DNA from: Spirochaetaceae bacterium
GTDB taxonomy: Bacteria > Spirochaetota > Spirochaetia > Treponematales > Breznakiellaceae
Length of the DNA: 9,334 nt
Direction of reading: 5' to 3'
NCBI GenBank assembly: GCA_031284295.1
Contig: JAITAE010000029.1
Coordinates: 1-9,334 of the forward strand
Part shown: positions 1-5,400 of the stretch, one piece after another
Position numbering within the stretch: position 1 is the stretch's first letter
How the letters are laid out: every line of letters starts with the position of its first letter
The notes under the pieces: generated by a model
Databases searched by the model: none
What the model saw: the letters and a program-made list of their open reading frames with translations, nothing else
What the model was told of the DNA's origin: nothing
Position numbers and translations under genes: made by a program

Positions 1-330
1 CCCACGGGCACGCCCACCGCGCAGGCGGCGGCGGAGGTGTATCTGCGGGGGCGGCACGAGCTTGGGTTCAGGGTGATCTTCGTCAGCGGGGACCCGCACG
101 ACCGGGCCAACGGCGGCTACCGGGTATGGTACAGCGTTGTCGCGCCTGGTGAAGCGCCGCCGCTCCGCCCCGAAGATTTGCGCAAATCGTTTTTTACGCG
201 GCGCAAGAAGGACGTGATCGAGTTTGACTACGGGGATTCTGGGAAGACGGCGTATATCGCGGTGCAGATCGAGAGCCCCGGCGGTCATCAGGGCAACTGG
301 GGCCCGATGGTTTCGGCGGTCATTCCGTAA
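1..330 (+). CDS. C-terminal fragment of an unrecognised protein
   Basis: The reading frame is open from the first base of the window, so the gene starts upstream and only about 109 C-terminal residues are seen. An internal GTG at 37 is not needed as a start. The fragment has a GDPHDRANGGYRVWYSV segment, a basic patch (TRRKK, about residues 73-77), an acidic FDYGDSGKTAYIAVQIE stretch, and ends in a W-G-P-M-V-S-A-V-I-P tail. The alternating hydrophobic pattern suggests a beta-rich domain, perhaps an immunoglobulin- or fibronectin-like fold (inference). There is no membrane segment in the visible part. I do not recognise the family and give no function. The codons are GC-rich, like the lipoprotein gene that follows about 100 bp downstream. 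Confidence 0.7.
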   Translation, partial: PTGTPTAQAAAEVYLRGRHELGFRVIFVSGDPHDRANGGYRVWYSVVAPGEAPPLRPEDLRKSFFTRRKKDVIEFDYGDSGKTAYIAVQIESPGGHQGNWGPMVSAVIP

Positions 331-431
331 CGCTGGTGTTATTCCGCATAGCGCGGATAAACATATATTTTAACGGCGGGACGGCATTACGCGACCGCAA
401 GTGGGGTGGAACCCGCGAGGGGAGGTTTATA

Positions 432-1604
432 ATGAAGGGAAAAAGATTTTTATCTATCTGGGCGGCGCTGATAATGGCGGCGCTGGTATTGACGGGCTGC
501 GATGACGGCGGAGGCGGAGGAGGCGGGTTTGCAACGCCAAGCTACAAGAGTATTGACGAGGTCGAGGCTTACCTTAGAGACGCTTCCGGCGAGACAAGCG
601 TCGATACGCCGGTAGCCTTGCGGGTGGAACTCGACCTTGCAATCTACTGGGCGGCCCTCCTTGAGGCGATAGCGGGCGCGGGTAAATACGTCGCCCTGGA
701 CCTGTCGCGTTGTACTTTGGCCGGGAACGCCGATGGCGTTATGGAATTCGACCCCGGCGAGGCCAACACCGGGGAGAACATGATTGTGTCGCTGGTACTG
801 CCGGACATGGCAACGAGCATCAAGGCGGGCGAATGGCCTGGCTCGGGATACGGGGCCTTTACCGACTTGGAGCGCGTCAGCGGCTCCCACATAGAAACGG
901 TCGGCGCGTACGCCTTCTATGGATGCGCCCTGACCACGGTGAACCTGCCGAAGGCAACGACCATCGGCGAGCAGGCCTTCAAGGATTGCACTACCCTGAC
1001 CTCGGTGTACCTGCCGGCGGCAGCGTCCATCGGCGGGGGGGCCTTCGAAGGCTGCACGTCCCTGACCACGGTGAGCCTGCCGGAGGCAACGAGTATCGAC
1101 TGGTTCGCCTTCAACAACTGCACGTCCCTGACCTCGGTGAGCCTGCCGAAGGCACCGGACATCAACTTGCTTGTCTTCGCCGGCTGCACGGCCCTGACCT
1201 CGGTGTACCTGCCGGCGGCAGCGTCCATCGGCGGGGGGGCCTTCACCGGCTGCACGAGCCTGGCCACGGTGAGCCTGCCGGTGGCAACATCTATCGGCGA
1301 TGCCGCCTTCAAAGACTGCAATACCCTGACCACGGTGGACCTGCCGAAGGCAACGCACATCTACGAAAAAGCCTTCGAAGGCTGCACGAGCCTAGCCACG
1401 GTAACCCTGGGCAGCACGGCTCCCACGCTGGGAACCAATATGTTCTACTCCACCACCGCCACCGTTACCGTGAAGATTCCCAACGGCGCGACGGGTTACG
1501 GCGACAACTGGAAGCGCGGCTTCCAGGGCGCGGGCTGGAATGGAACAGCCACCACAGGCGGCTCTATCAACAGCGGCATCACGCTGGTGATACAGTATCA
1601 GTAG
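432..1604 (+). CDS. BspA-type leucine-rich-repeat surface lipoprotein
   Basis: This encodes 390 residues from the ATG at 432, which has a strong Shine-Dalgarno (GGAGGT, 421-426) 5 nt upstream. The frame opens further upstream, but those extra 32 residues would precede an obvious lipoprotein signal: MKGKR, a hydrophobic stretch, and a lipobox LTGC with Cys23 as the lipidated residue. A glycine linker follows (about 26-32), then a non-repeat region to about residue 160. Next come seven 22-residue repeats of the form LxxVxLPxAxxIxxxAFxxCTx, the BspA/LRR_5 pattern. The C-terminal domain (about 320-390) includes YGDNWKRGF. Proteins of this type in oral and gut treponemes are surface exposed and bind host or bacterial partners; that role here is by family only. 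The gene ends 4 nt before a hairpin and about 30 nt before a strong terminator, so it is probably monocistronic or the last gene of its transcript. Confidence 0.88.
   Translation: MKGKRFLSIWAALIMAALVLTGCDDGGGGGGGFATPSYKSIDEVEAYLRDASGETSVDTPVALRVELDLAIYWAALLEAIAGAGKYVALDLSRCTLAGNADGVMEFDPGEANTGENMIVSLVLPDMATSIKAGEWPGSGYGAFTDLERVSGSHIETVGAYAFYGCALTTVNLPKATTIGEQAFKDCTTLTSVYLPAAASIGGGAFEGCTSLTTVSLPEATSIDWFAFNNCTSLTSVSLPKAPDINLLVFAGCTALTSVYLPAAASIGGGAFTGCTSLATVSLPVATSIGDAAFKDCNTLTTVDLPKATHIYEKAFEGCTSLATVTLGSTAPTLGTNMFYSTTATVTVKIPNGATGYGDNWKRGFQGAGWNGTATTGGSINSGITLVIQYQ
930..1391 (+). repeat. Seven in-frame 66-bp repeats (BspA LRR units)
   Basis: The units start at 930, 996, 1062, 1128, 1194, 1260 and 1326, each with CTG (Leu) as first codon; an eighth, diverged unit starts at 1392. 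Units 2 and 5 are identical over their first 51 bases, including a G7 tract (1035-1041 and 1233-1239), although they are 198 bp apart. The other units differ more. This suggests a recent internal duplication or gene conversion. Length change in multiples of 22 residues is expected. Confidence 0.9.
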
Positions 1605-1607
1605 TGG

Positions 1608-1672
1608 CCCTCCGGCGTTGCCGGAGGGGTGGATAAGCCCCCGCCGCTTTTGCAAGCGGCGGGGGCTTTTTT
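1608..1672 (+). terminator. Strong Rho-independent terminator with a preceding small hairpin
   Basis: The main hairpin has a perfect 15-bp stem (1635-1649 with 1654-1668), a TTGC loop and a T6 run (1667-1672), so it terminates plus-strand transcription after the lipoprotein gene. A second perfect 9-bp stem (1608-1616 with 1620-1628, loop GTT) starts 4 nt after the stop codon. It has no T tract and may protect the mRNA 3' end. On the minus strand the main hairpin lacks a T run, so the signal is one-directional. Confidence 0.93.
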
Positions 1673-1690
1673 GTGGGCGGGCTTGCGTGG

Positions 1691-1734
1691 GCGGCGGATT
1701 GGGGGGTAGGGCGCAACGCAGTGCGACCGTAGGG
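1691..1734. repeat. Dispersed repeat P, copy 1
   Basis: This 44-bp stretch (core GGATTGGGGGGTAGGGCGCA) matches 5851-5894 at 42 of 44 positions. It contains no ORF. In both places it directly abuts another repeat: element R here (1732-1790) and element A at 5891-5937. The family therefore behaves as combinable modules rather than one fixed element. Confidence 0.8.
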
Positions 1735-1790
1735 GGGCGCGACAGGAAGGCCCCTATGTGCCGAAGGCGGCATGGAAAACAGCGCCCCCC
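1732..1790. repeat. Palindromic element R, copy 1
   Basis: The element is bounded by GGGGGGCGC and its complement GCGCCCCCC. It has an inner hairpin TGCCG-AAGG-CGGCA (1759-1772) and ends in the block CATGGAAAACAGCGCCCCCC. A second copy lies at 6199-6255, where the inner stem is kept but the loop differs (CGAG). It resembles REP or MITE-like intergenic palindromes; no transposase is present. Confidence 0.75.
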
Positions 1791-1794
1791 TTCT

Positions 1795-1827
1795 TAATGA
1801 AGAATGAAGCCGCCAGGTGGCTGGGAG
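1795..1827. repeat. Dispersed repeat S, copy 1
   Basis: The stretch TAATGAAGAATGAAGCCGCC followed by AGGTGGCTGGGAG is a diverged copy of 9151-9186 (TAATTAAGAATGAGGCCGCC, a short insert, then GGCGGCTGGGAG). It starts 4 bp after element R ends. No gene is seen in 1673-2000. Besides these repeats and the groES terminator I see no other clear signal there. Confidence 0.65.
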
Positions 1828-1878
1828 CGCTGACAAAAATGGGACTGAGCGTCTATACTATTAACATGAATGTGATGG

Positions 1879-1911
1879 TAAAAAGAAACGGGCGAGCAAG
1901 GTCTTTCGCCC
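1879..1911 (-). terminator. Probable groES terminator
   Basis: On the minus strand, GGGCGA (1911-1906) pairs with TCGCCC (1895-1890) around a 10-nt loop. It is followed by GTTTCTTTTT (1888-1879), a T-rich tail. It lies about 90 nt past the groES stop codon. The 6-bp stem and interrupted T run make it weaker than the terminator at 1635-1672. Confidence 0.5.
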
Positions 1912-1942
1912 ACCACCTGTAATTACGGGCGGGGTGAGGGAC

Positions 1943-1957
1943 TGCCTGTCACAGGCA
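1943..1957. repeat. 15-nt perfect palindrome downstream of groES
   Basis: TGCCTGT-C-ACAGGCA has 7-bp arms and a single central base. The shape is closer to a dimeric-protein site than to an RNA hairpin. It lies about 45 bp beyond the groES stop, with no known partner, and may be chance. Confidence 0.3.
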
Positions 1958-2000
1958 AGCCCATGACAAGCAGTTGTTTTGTACATTCCTGACGGCTGCC

Positions 2001-2273
2001 TTAATCTATGACAGCTACTATGTCCGCCATTTTGACGATAAGATGTTCTTCACCGTCCAACTTAACCTGCGTACCGGCATACTTGTCGTACATTACTTTC
2101 TGCCCGGGCGACACCGTAACCTTTTCTTTCTCTGTTCCGGGGCCTACAGAGACCACCGTTCCGGTTTGTGTCTTCTCTTGAGCGGTATCGGGGATTATAA
2201 TTCCGCCGACACTCTTTGTCTCCGCCTTCTCAACTTTTACAAGAACACGGTCAGACAAGGGTTTAATAGCCAT
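2001..2273 (-). CDS. groES: Co-chaperonin GroES (Hsp10)
   Basis: This is a complete 90-residue protein of normal GroES length. It forms the heptameric lid of the GroEL folding chamber in the cytoplasm. Family features visible are the start MAIKPLSDRVLVK, the mobile-loop region KAETKSVGGIIIPDTAQEK (about 16-34), the VVSVGPG strand and the end DIVAVID. The ATG at 2273 has GGAGGT (2283-2278) 4 nt upstream. No groEL follows: downstream there is only a probable terminator and repeats. The usual groESL operon is therefore split in this organism. A promoter is visible (2314-2342), but no CIRCE element (TTAGCACTC-N9-GAGTGCTAA) lies upstream, so HrcA control is not supported by the sequence shown. Confidence 0.96.
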   Translation of the reverse strand: MAIKPLSDRVLVKVEKAETKSVGGIIIPDTAQEKTQTGTVVSVGPGTEKEKVTVSPGQKVMYDKYAGTQVKLDGEEHLIVKMADIVAVID

Positions 2274-2313
2274 AGCTACCTCCGTATTGTAAATGATTTA
2301 TTTTTATAGTTGA

Positions 2314-2342
2314 AATGTAGCAGGAATTTTTGATAGTGTCAA
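2314..2342 (-). promoter_or_regulatory. groES promoter, sigma-70 type
   Basis: On the minus strand there is a consensus -35 TTGACA (2342-2337), a 17-bp spacer and a -10 TACATT (2319-2314) preceded by TG at the extended -10 position. The start of transcription would be near 2307, giving a leader of about 34 nt before the ATG. The -35 box ends 2 bp before the ispH ATG (2345) on the other strand, so the two genes share this control region. Confidence 0.68.
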
Positions 2343-2344
2343 TT

Positions 2345-3202
2345 ATGCGGGTTGTAAGGGCGCGGGCGCTTGGTTTCTGCGCCGGCGTCAGGCGTACTGT
2401 TGATTTGGCGCTGGGGGCGGCAAAAAAATACCGGCTTAAGCTTTTTAGCATGGGGCCGCTGATACACAACGAACGCGCCCTGCGGGATATGGCGGACCTG
2501 GGTTTTTCCGTGCTGGATGAAGACGAACTTCCGGAAACGCTTGTACATTCCGTCACCGTGATCCGCGCGCACGGTATAGGCCCTCAGACAAGACGGGAAT
2601 TGTTACGGCGCGGTACAAAAATCATTGACGCTACCTGCCCAAAGGTGCGCAAGAGTCAGCTTAAAGCTCTTGAGCTGTTCGAAAAAGGCTTTACCCTTTT
2701 TATCGCCGGAGAAAAGAATCACGGAGAAGTGCGCGGAATTCGGATGTTTGCCCGGAACAGCCTTGTTGTGGAGGATGAGGGGGGGGCTTTCGATGCGGCA
2801 AAAACGCTTTTTTCAAAAAATAAAACGGCAAAAACGGCCGTAATCGGACAAACAACGATTTCCAACGCGGAATACCTGGCGATATGCTCCGCAATAAAAC
2901 AATTTTTCCCAGATTTAGCGGTTTATGACACTATTTGCGGCGCGACTATGGCCCGGCAGAAGGCCATCGCCGGGCTTTGCGCGGAAACGGACGCGCTTGT
3001 GATAGCCGGCGACTCCGCCTCCTCCAACACTCGCCGCCTCCTTGCCGCCGCCGCCGAATACGCAAAACCGGCGTGGATCGTCAGTAACGCATCCGCCCTG
3101 CCGCCGGAACTTGGCTCTTTCGGCGTGATAGGCCTGTCCGCCGGGACTTCCACGCCGGATGTCCTTATCGGCGAGATAGAGCGGGCCATATCTATGCTTT
3201 AG
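2345..3202 (+). CDS. ispH: 4-hydroxy-3-methylbut-2-enyl diphosphate reductase (IspH/LytB)
   Basis: IspH performs the last step of the MEP (non-mevalonate) isoprenoid pathway, reducing HMBPP to IPP and DMAPP with a [4Fe-4S] cluster in the cytoplasm. From the ATG at 2345 the protein has 285 residues. The three cluster cysteines are present: Cys12 (LGFCAGV), Cys98 (DATCPKV) and Cys198 (DTICGATMARQ). So are the substrate-site His41 (LIHNE), His76 (RAHG), His126/Glu128 (NHGEV), the SSNTRRL motif and GLSAGTSTPD near the end. The chosen ATG puts the first cysteine at position 12, as in E. coli IspH. However, the only Shine-Dalgarno-like sequence (AGGAA, 2322-2326) is better spaced for a GTG at 2336; a TTG at 2330 also exists. 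The gene converges on the anti-sigma gene with 26 bp between stop codons. Confidence 0.95.
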   Translation: MRVVRARALGFCAGVRRTVDLALGAAKKYRLKLFSMGPLIHNERALRDMADLGFSVLDEDELPETLVHSVTVIRAHGIGPQTRRELLRRGTKIIDATCPKVRKSQLKALELFEKGFTLFIAGEKNHGEVRGIRMFARNSLVVEDEGGAFDAAKTLFSKNKTAKTAVIGQTTISNAEYLAICSAIKQFFPDLAVYDTICGATMARQKAIAGLCAETDALVIAGDSASSNTRRLLAAAAEYAKPAWIVSNASALPPELGSFGVIGLSAGTSTPDVLIGEIERAISML

Positions 3203-3228
3203 CAGGCCGCATCGAATCCGGCGGCGGT

Positions 3229-3702
3229 CTATTCATGCGTGTGCAGGCCAAGCCATTCGGACAATTTTTTTATATGGCAGCCTATGAAGATCGCGCAGAA
3301 AGCGGTGATCGCTCCGCCGACAGTGATGCCTACCGGAAGCATAAAATTGATGGTATGTGTATCGACAGGCGTCAAATAATCGATGCCCAAGTAGGCGCTT
3401 GAAAGCGAGAACAGCAGGGCAAGACCGGTAATTATCCAGGCGCGTAACGAGACGGCCTCACGTTCGCCGAATGACCCGGTAAGGGGTTCCCCGGCCTGTA
3501 CGAGCGCCATCACAGAATCGGTAACGTTTTTGACCGGCGGAAAGAAATCTTCTTTTAACAAGACGGAGGCCGTTTGCAGGAGGCGCTGGTGCGCGGCGCA
3601 CTTTGGACAATGCCAAATATGAAAAGCGATTAAAAGCCGCTTGATGAACGGTATACTGTCGTCTGAATAGTACAAAAAATTCAAAACCGTGTTACAATTC
3701 AT
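3229..3702 (-). CDS. Zinc-finger type anti-sigma factor, membrane-bound
   Basis: This 157-residue protein is the probable partner of the ECF sigma factor encoded just before it; the sigma stop and this ATG overlap in ATGA (3699-3702). Near the N-terminus is HIWHCPKC, which gives the HxxxCxxC zinc-binding pattern (His28, Cys32, Cys35) of ZAS anti-sigma domains. Two membrane segments follow, about 87-108 and 120-143, leaving a loop of only about 12 residues outside. Such proteins hold the sigma factor inactive at the inner membrane until a signal releases it. The very small external part suggests that another protein may sense the signal, perhaps the first gene of the operon (inference). AAGGAGA (3715-3709) is a good ribosome site. 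Length and layout are ordinary for the family. Confidence 0.82.
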   Translation of the reverse strand: MNCNTVLNFLYYSDDSIPFIKRLLIAFHIWHCPKCAAHQRLLQTASVLLKEDFFPPVKNVTDSVMALVQAGEPLTGSFGEREAVSLRAWIITGLALLFSLSSAYLGIDYLTPVDTHTINFMLPVGITVGGAITAFCAIFIGCHIKKLSEWLGLHTHE

Positions 3703-4274
3703 AAAATGTCTCCTTCCACAAAGCCTTTTAACTTTTCACGCAGCAATTTTTTTGCGCGGAAAACGTGTGATTTTATCGTATTGACAGGATAGCCTGTTAT
3801 CATTTCGATTTCATTGTAGGATCGGTCATAAAAAAAGAACAAATCCACGCATATACGATACTTTTCAGGCAGCTCGGTTACGGCCTGCCTGACCGCGTCA
3901 CGCAGCAAGACCTTGATATGCTCTTCTTCCGGCGTTCTGTAGGCGCTTTCATAATCATTTTCAGAAAGACTCCTATACTCCTTACGCCTGTCCCGTTGAT
4001 TCAGCGCGCTTGTGTACGCGATACGGTAGAGCCACGTAGAAAACCGCGCGCGGTTCTGAAACTGTGGAAGCGAGCGGAAAGCTTTCAGGAAAACATCCTG
4101 CACAAAATCCGCCACGTCATCGGCACTGTGAAAAAAACTGTATCCCAAACCGGTAACGCGGCGCTCATGCCTGTCAATCAACAAGCGAAAAAGTTCCCGT
4201 TTACCATTTACCACATCCGCCGCAATGTCTTCATCGCTGAGTTCCAACGAGAAGACCCCGCCGTTTTCCCTCAA
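3699..4274 (-). CDS. ECF (RpoE-type) RNA polymerase sigma factor
   Basis: This 191-residue protein has only sigma regions 2 and 4, the ECF layout. Region 2 spans about 26-95: ELFRLLIDRHERRV, then DDVADFVQDVFLKAFRSLPQF (region 2.2, core binding) and FSTWLYRIAYTSALNQ (2.3-2.4, -10 contact). Region 4 spans about 128-182, with LPEKYR, then RSYNEIEMITGYPVNTIKSHVFRAKKLL as the helix-turn-helix for the -35 box. The start is a TTG at 4274 that overlaps the upstream stop codon (TTGA, 4271-4274). No Shine-Dalgarno is clear, so translation is probably coupled to the gene before it. It lies between a small membrane protein and its anti-sigma factor in one operon. The regulon is unknown; a possible own promoter lies at 4616-4644. 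Confidence 0.93.
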   Translation of the reverse strand: MRENGGVFSLELSDEDIAADVVNGKRELFRLLIDRHERRVTGLGYSFFHSADDVADFVQDVFLKAFRSLPQFQNRARFSTWLYRIAYTSALNQRDRRKEYRSLSENDYESAYRTPEEEHIKVLLRDAVRQAVTELPEKYRICVDLFFFYDRSYNEIEMITGYPVNTIKSHVFRAKKLLREKLKGFVEGDIL

Positions 4275-4603
4275 TGGCGGTCAAACCGCTTGATTAAGAA
4301 AAAAGACAGCAAGGCAATGCCGCTTGAAAGAGGTATTATCCCGCCCAAAAGCCCGTAGTTGCGGCCTCCCACAATCGCCAAAAACACGGTCAGGCATAAA
4401 CCGACAATGCTCAGCAACAATCCGCCCAGCAGACTAAAGGTCAAAAGATCAAAGACGCTCTCTTTCCATAGCTTAGACTCGATCAAAGACATCTTTCGTT
4501 TATGCTTCCAGAGCAGGTAGAAAAACACCACAACCGAGCCCATCACTATACCAACTATCGGGATCAAAGCTATAATAATCTGCGCCGCGTTAGACCTTAC
4601 CAT
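4271..4603 (-). CDS. Small membrane protein, first gene of the sigma operon
   Basis: This gives 110 residues from the ATG at 4603, chosen because GAGGAG (4614-4609) lies 5 nt upstream; an 8-residue N-terminal extension is open but lacks such a site. The protein has three hydrophobic segments, about 7-32, 52-77 and 82-103, separated by a basic loop (WKHKRKMSLIESKLWKES). It has no signal peptide and no enzyme motif. Its stop overlaps the sigma start by 4 nt, so it is made together with the sigma and anti-sigma proteins. It may help sense membrane state or modulate the anti-sigma factor, but that is only from context. I do not recognise a named family with confidence. Confidence 0.75.
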   Translation of the reverse strand: MVRSNAAQIIIALIPIVGIVMGSVVVFFYLLWKHKRKMSLIESKLWKESVFDLLTFSLLGGLLLSIVGLCLTVFLAIVGGRNYGLLGGIIPLSSGIALLSFFLIKRFDRH

Positions 4604-4615
4604 ACATACTCCTCG

Positions 4616-4644
4616 TTTAGACTCCAAATTTCAAAAAAAGTTGC
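4616..4644 (-). promoter_or_regulatory. Possible self-regulated ECF promoter
   Basis: On the minus strand GCAACTT (4644-4638), a 15-bp spacer and GTCTAAA (4622-4616) resemble the sigma-E class layout of GGAACTT and GTC-A-rich boxes. It lies directly before the sigma operon, where autoregulation is common. One problem is that the predicted start would be near 4609, inside the Shine-Dalgarno of the first gene, giving an almost leaderless message. Confidence 0.4.
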
Positions 4645-4743
4645 GCCCCCCGTTTTAACGCGGAGCAATTTGCCGGTGTATTTTGGAAGGAGCCTTGTTT
4701 TCGCGCCATCCAGCATACGATCGCCCGCCTGTCGCGCCCTAGC

Positions 4744-4953
4744 AGCCTGTTGTGTTTTGCGCAAGAGCCTCCTCCAGAGGCTCGTTCTGCATGGAAGTTT
4801 ATTCGCAGTGGGGTCTGTGCGCAGACCCCACTGCGAAAAAAACCTGAAAATAGCATATAAGGCGATGCTTTACCCTGCAAACTCCGAAAGTATGCCCATA
4901 AACCGGGATTTTTGCATATCCGCGCAAAAAAAAATCTACATGTGCAACAGGCT
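4744..4953. mobile_element. Possible MITE-like element between sigma operon and tRNA
   Basis: The segment is flanked by the 9-bp inverted ends AGCCTGTTG (4744-4752) and CAACAGGCT (4945-4953). Just inside both ends is a second shared block, TTTTGCGC when read inward. Inside are a 7-bp hairpin (GAGCCTC/GAGGCTC, 4765-4783) and a perfect 16-bp hairpin (4802-4837). There is no convincing ORF and no clear target-site duplication, so this could be an old non-autonomous element, an IS remnant, or chance. I see no gene in 4604-5063. Confidence 0.35.
4802..4837. repeat. Perfect 16-bp hairpin
   Basis: TTCGCAGTGGGGTCTG (4802-4817) pairs fully with 4822-4837 around a TGCG loop. It is followed on the plus strand by A6 (4838-4843... 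an A run continuing from the stem), not T, and on the minus strand by TAAAC. It is therefore not a normal terminator in either direction. Confidence 0.85.
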
Positions 4954-5063
4954 ACTCGCTTTCATCAATAGCATGAGGTTTAACTTGTTGACAGGCTCCC
5001 GCTCATTTATAAACAGTTTCTCAACCGCCGCCGTCCCGTCCATTGCAAACTTTTTGTAAACTA

Positions 5064-5135
5064 TAGCCCCTAGGGGAATTGAACCCCTCTTTTAAGATTG
5101 AGAATCTCATGTCCTAACCGATAGACGAAGGGGCC
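5064..5135 (-). tRNA. tRNA-Glu (anticodon CTC)
   Basis: The minus strand folds into a 72-nt cloverleaf. The acceptor is GGCCCCT/AGGGGCT with a G1-U72 wobble; the D arm is GTCTATCGGTTAGGAC. The anticodon stem is TGAGA/TCTTA (one G-U) with loop TTCTCAA, so the anticodon is CTC, reading GAG. The T arm is GGGGTTCAATTCCCC and the discriminator base is A. The 3' CCA is not encoded; TATAG follows. It is transcribed from the promoter at 5181-5211. No clear terminator follows on the minus strand. Confidence 0.95.
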
Positions 5136-5180
5136 TATTGGGACAGTTTATCTAAAACCGCCTAAACATATCTAAACGCA

Positions 5181-5211
5181 ATTATATCATGTTAGGTTAT
5201 AGACTTGTCAA
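5181..5211 (-). promoter_or_regulatory. tRNA-Glu promoter
   Basis: On the minus strand there is a perfect -35 TTGACA (5211-5206) and a perfect -10 TATAAT (5186-5181), which is also an extended -10 (TGATATAAT). The spacer is 19 bp, longer than the ideal 17, and the extended -10 may compensate. Transcription would start near 5174, about 39 nt before the tRNA. Confidence 0.78.
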
Positions 5212-5218
5212 GCGACCG

Positions 5219-5273
5219 CGGCGTTTTTAAGATTTTTAGGGCTTATCAAAAACCATTGAAAAACGCCGTTTTT
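5219..5273 (+). repeat. Inverted repeat ending in a T run
   Basis: CGGCGTTTTT (5219-5228) pairs with AAAAACGCCG (5259-5268), followed by T5 (5269-5273). On the plus strand this has the form of a weak intrinsic terminator with a 30-nt loop. No plus-strand gene precedes it within the region. It starts 8 bp upstream of the tRNA promoter -35 and could block read-through toward the 42-bp array, but this is unclear. Confidence 0.35.
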
Positions 5274-5400
5274 ATGCGCCGCTTTATGTTCCCATCTTTT
5301 CCTCTCCTTCGATTATATAGTTTTTCGGAAAGGGGAAAATTTATGGAACAAGTTTAGCCTTTATTGCCGGCAGCCAAAACCTTGTAGGCGGCAGCCAAAA

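Noticed and set aside
336..431. Lipoprotein start at 336
   Set aside because: It would bury the signal peptide and lipobox behind 32 charged residues; the ATG at 432 has a strong Shine-Dalgarno.
450..1358. Long minus-strand and alternative plus-strand frames within the lipoprotein gene
   Set aside because: They are mirror products of a GC-rich 66-bp repeat that is a multiple of 3. The plus frame from 432 has the ribosome site, signal peptide and BspA pattern.
2345..2360. CIRCE/HrcA operator for groES
   Set aside because: No TTAGCACTC-N9-GAGTGCTAA-like inverted repeat is present between groES and ispH or in the first part of ispH.
3203..3228. Shared terminator between convergent ispH and the anti-sigma gene
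   Set aside because: Only a 5-bp GCCGC/GCGGC stem is present and no T run exists on either strand.
4802..4843. The 16-bp hairpin as an intrinsic terminator of the sigma operon or tRNA
   Set aside because: The T run lies on the wrong side: on the minus strand the T run precedes the stem, and on the plus strand A residues follow it. It is also upstream, not downstream, of the sigma operon.
4502..5059. A 185-codon plus-strand frame between the sigma operon and the tRNA
   Set aside because: It overlaps the start of the membrane-protein gene, crosses the hairpin region, has no ribosome site and resembles no protein family.
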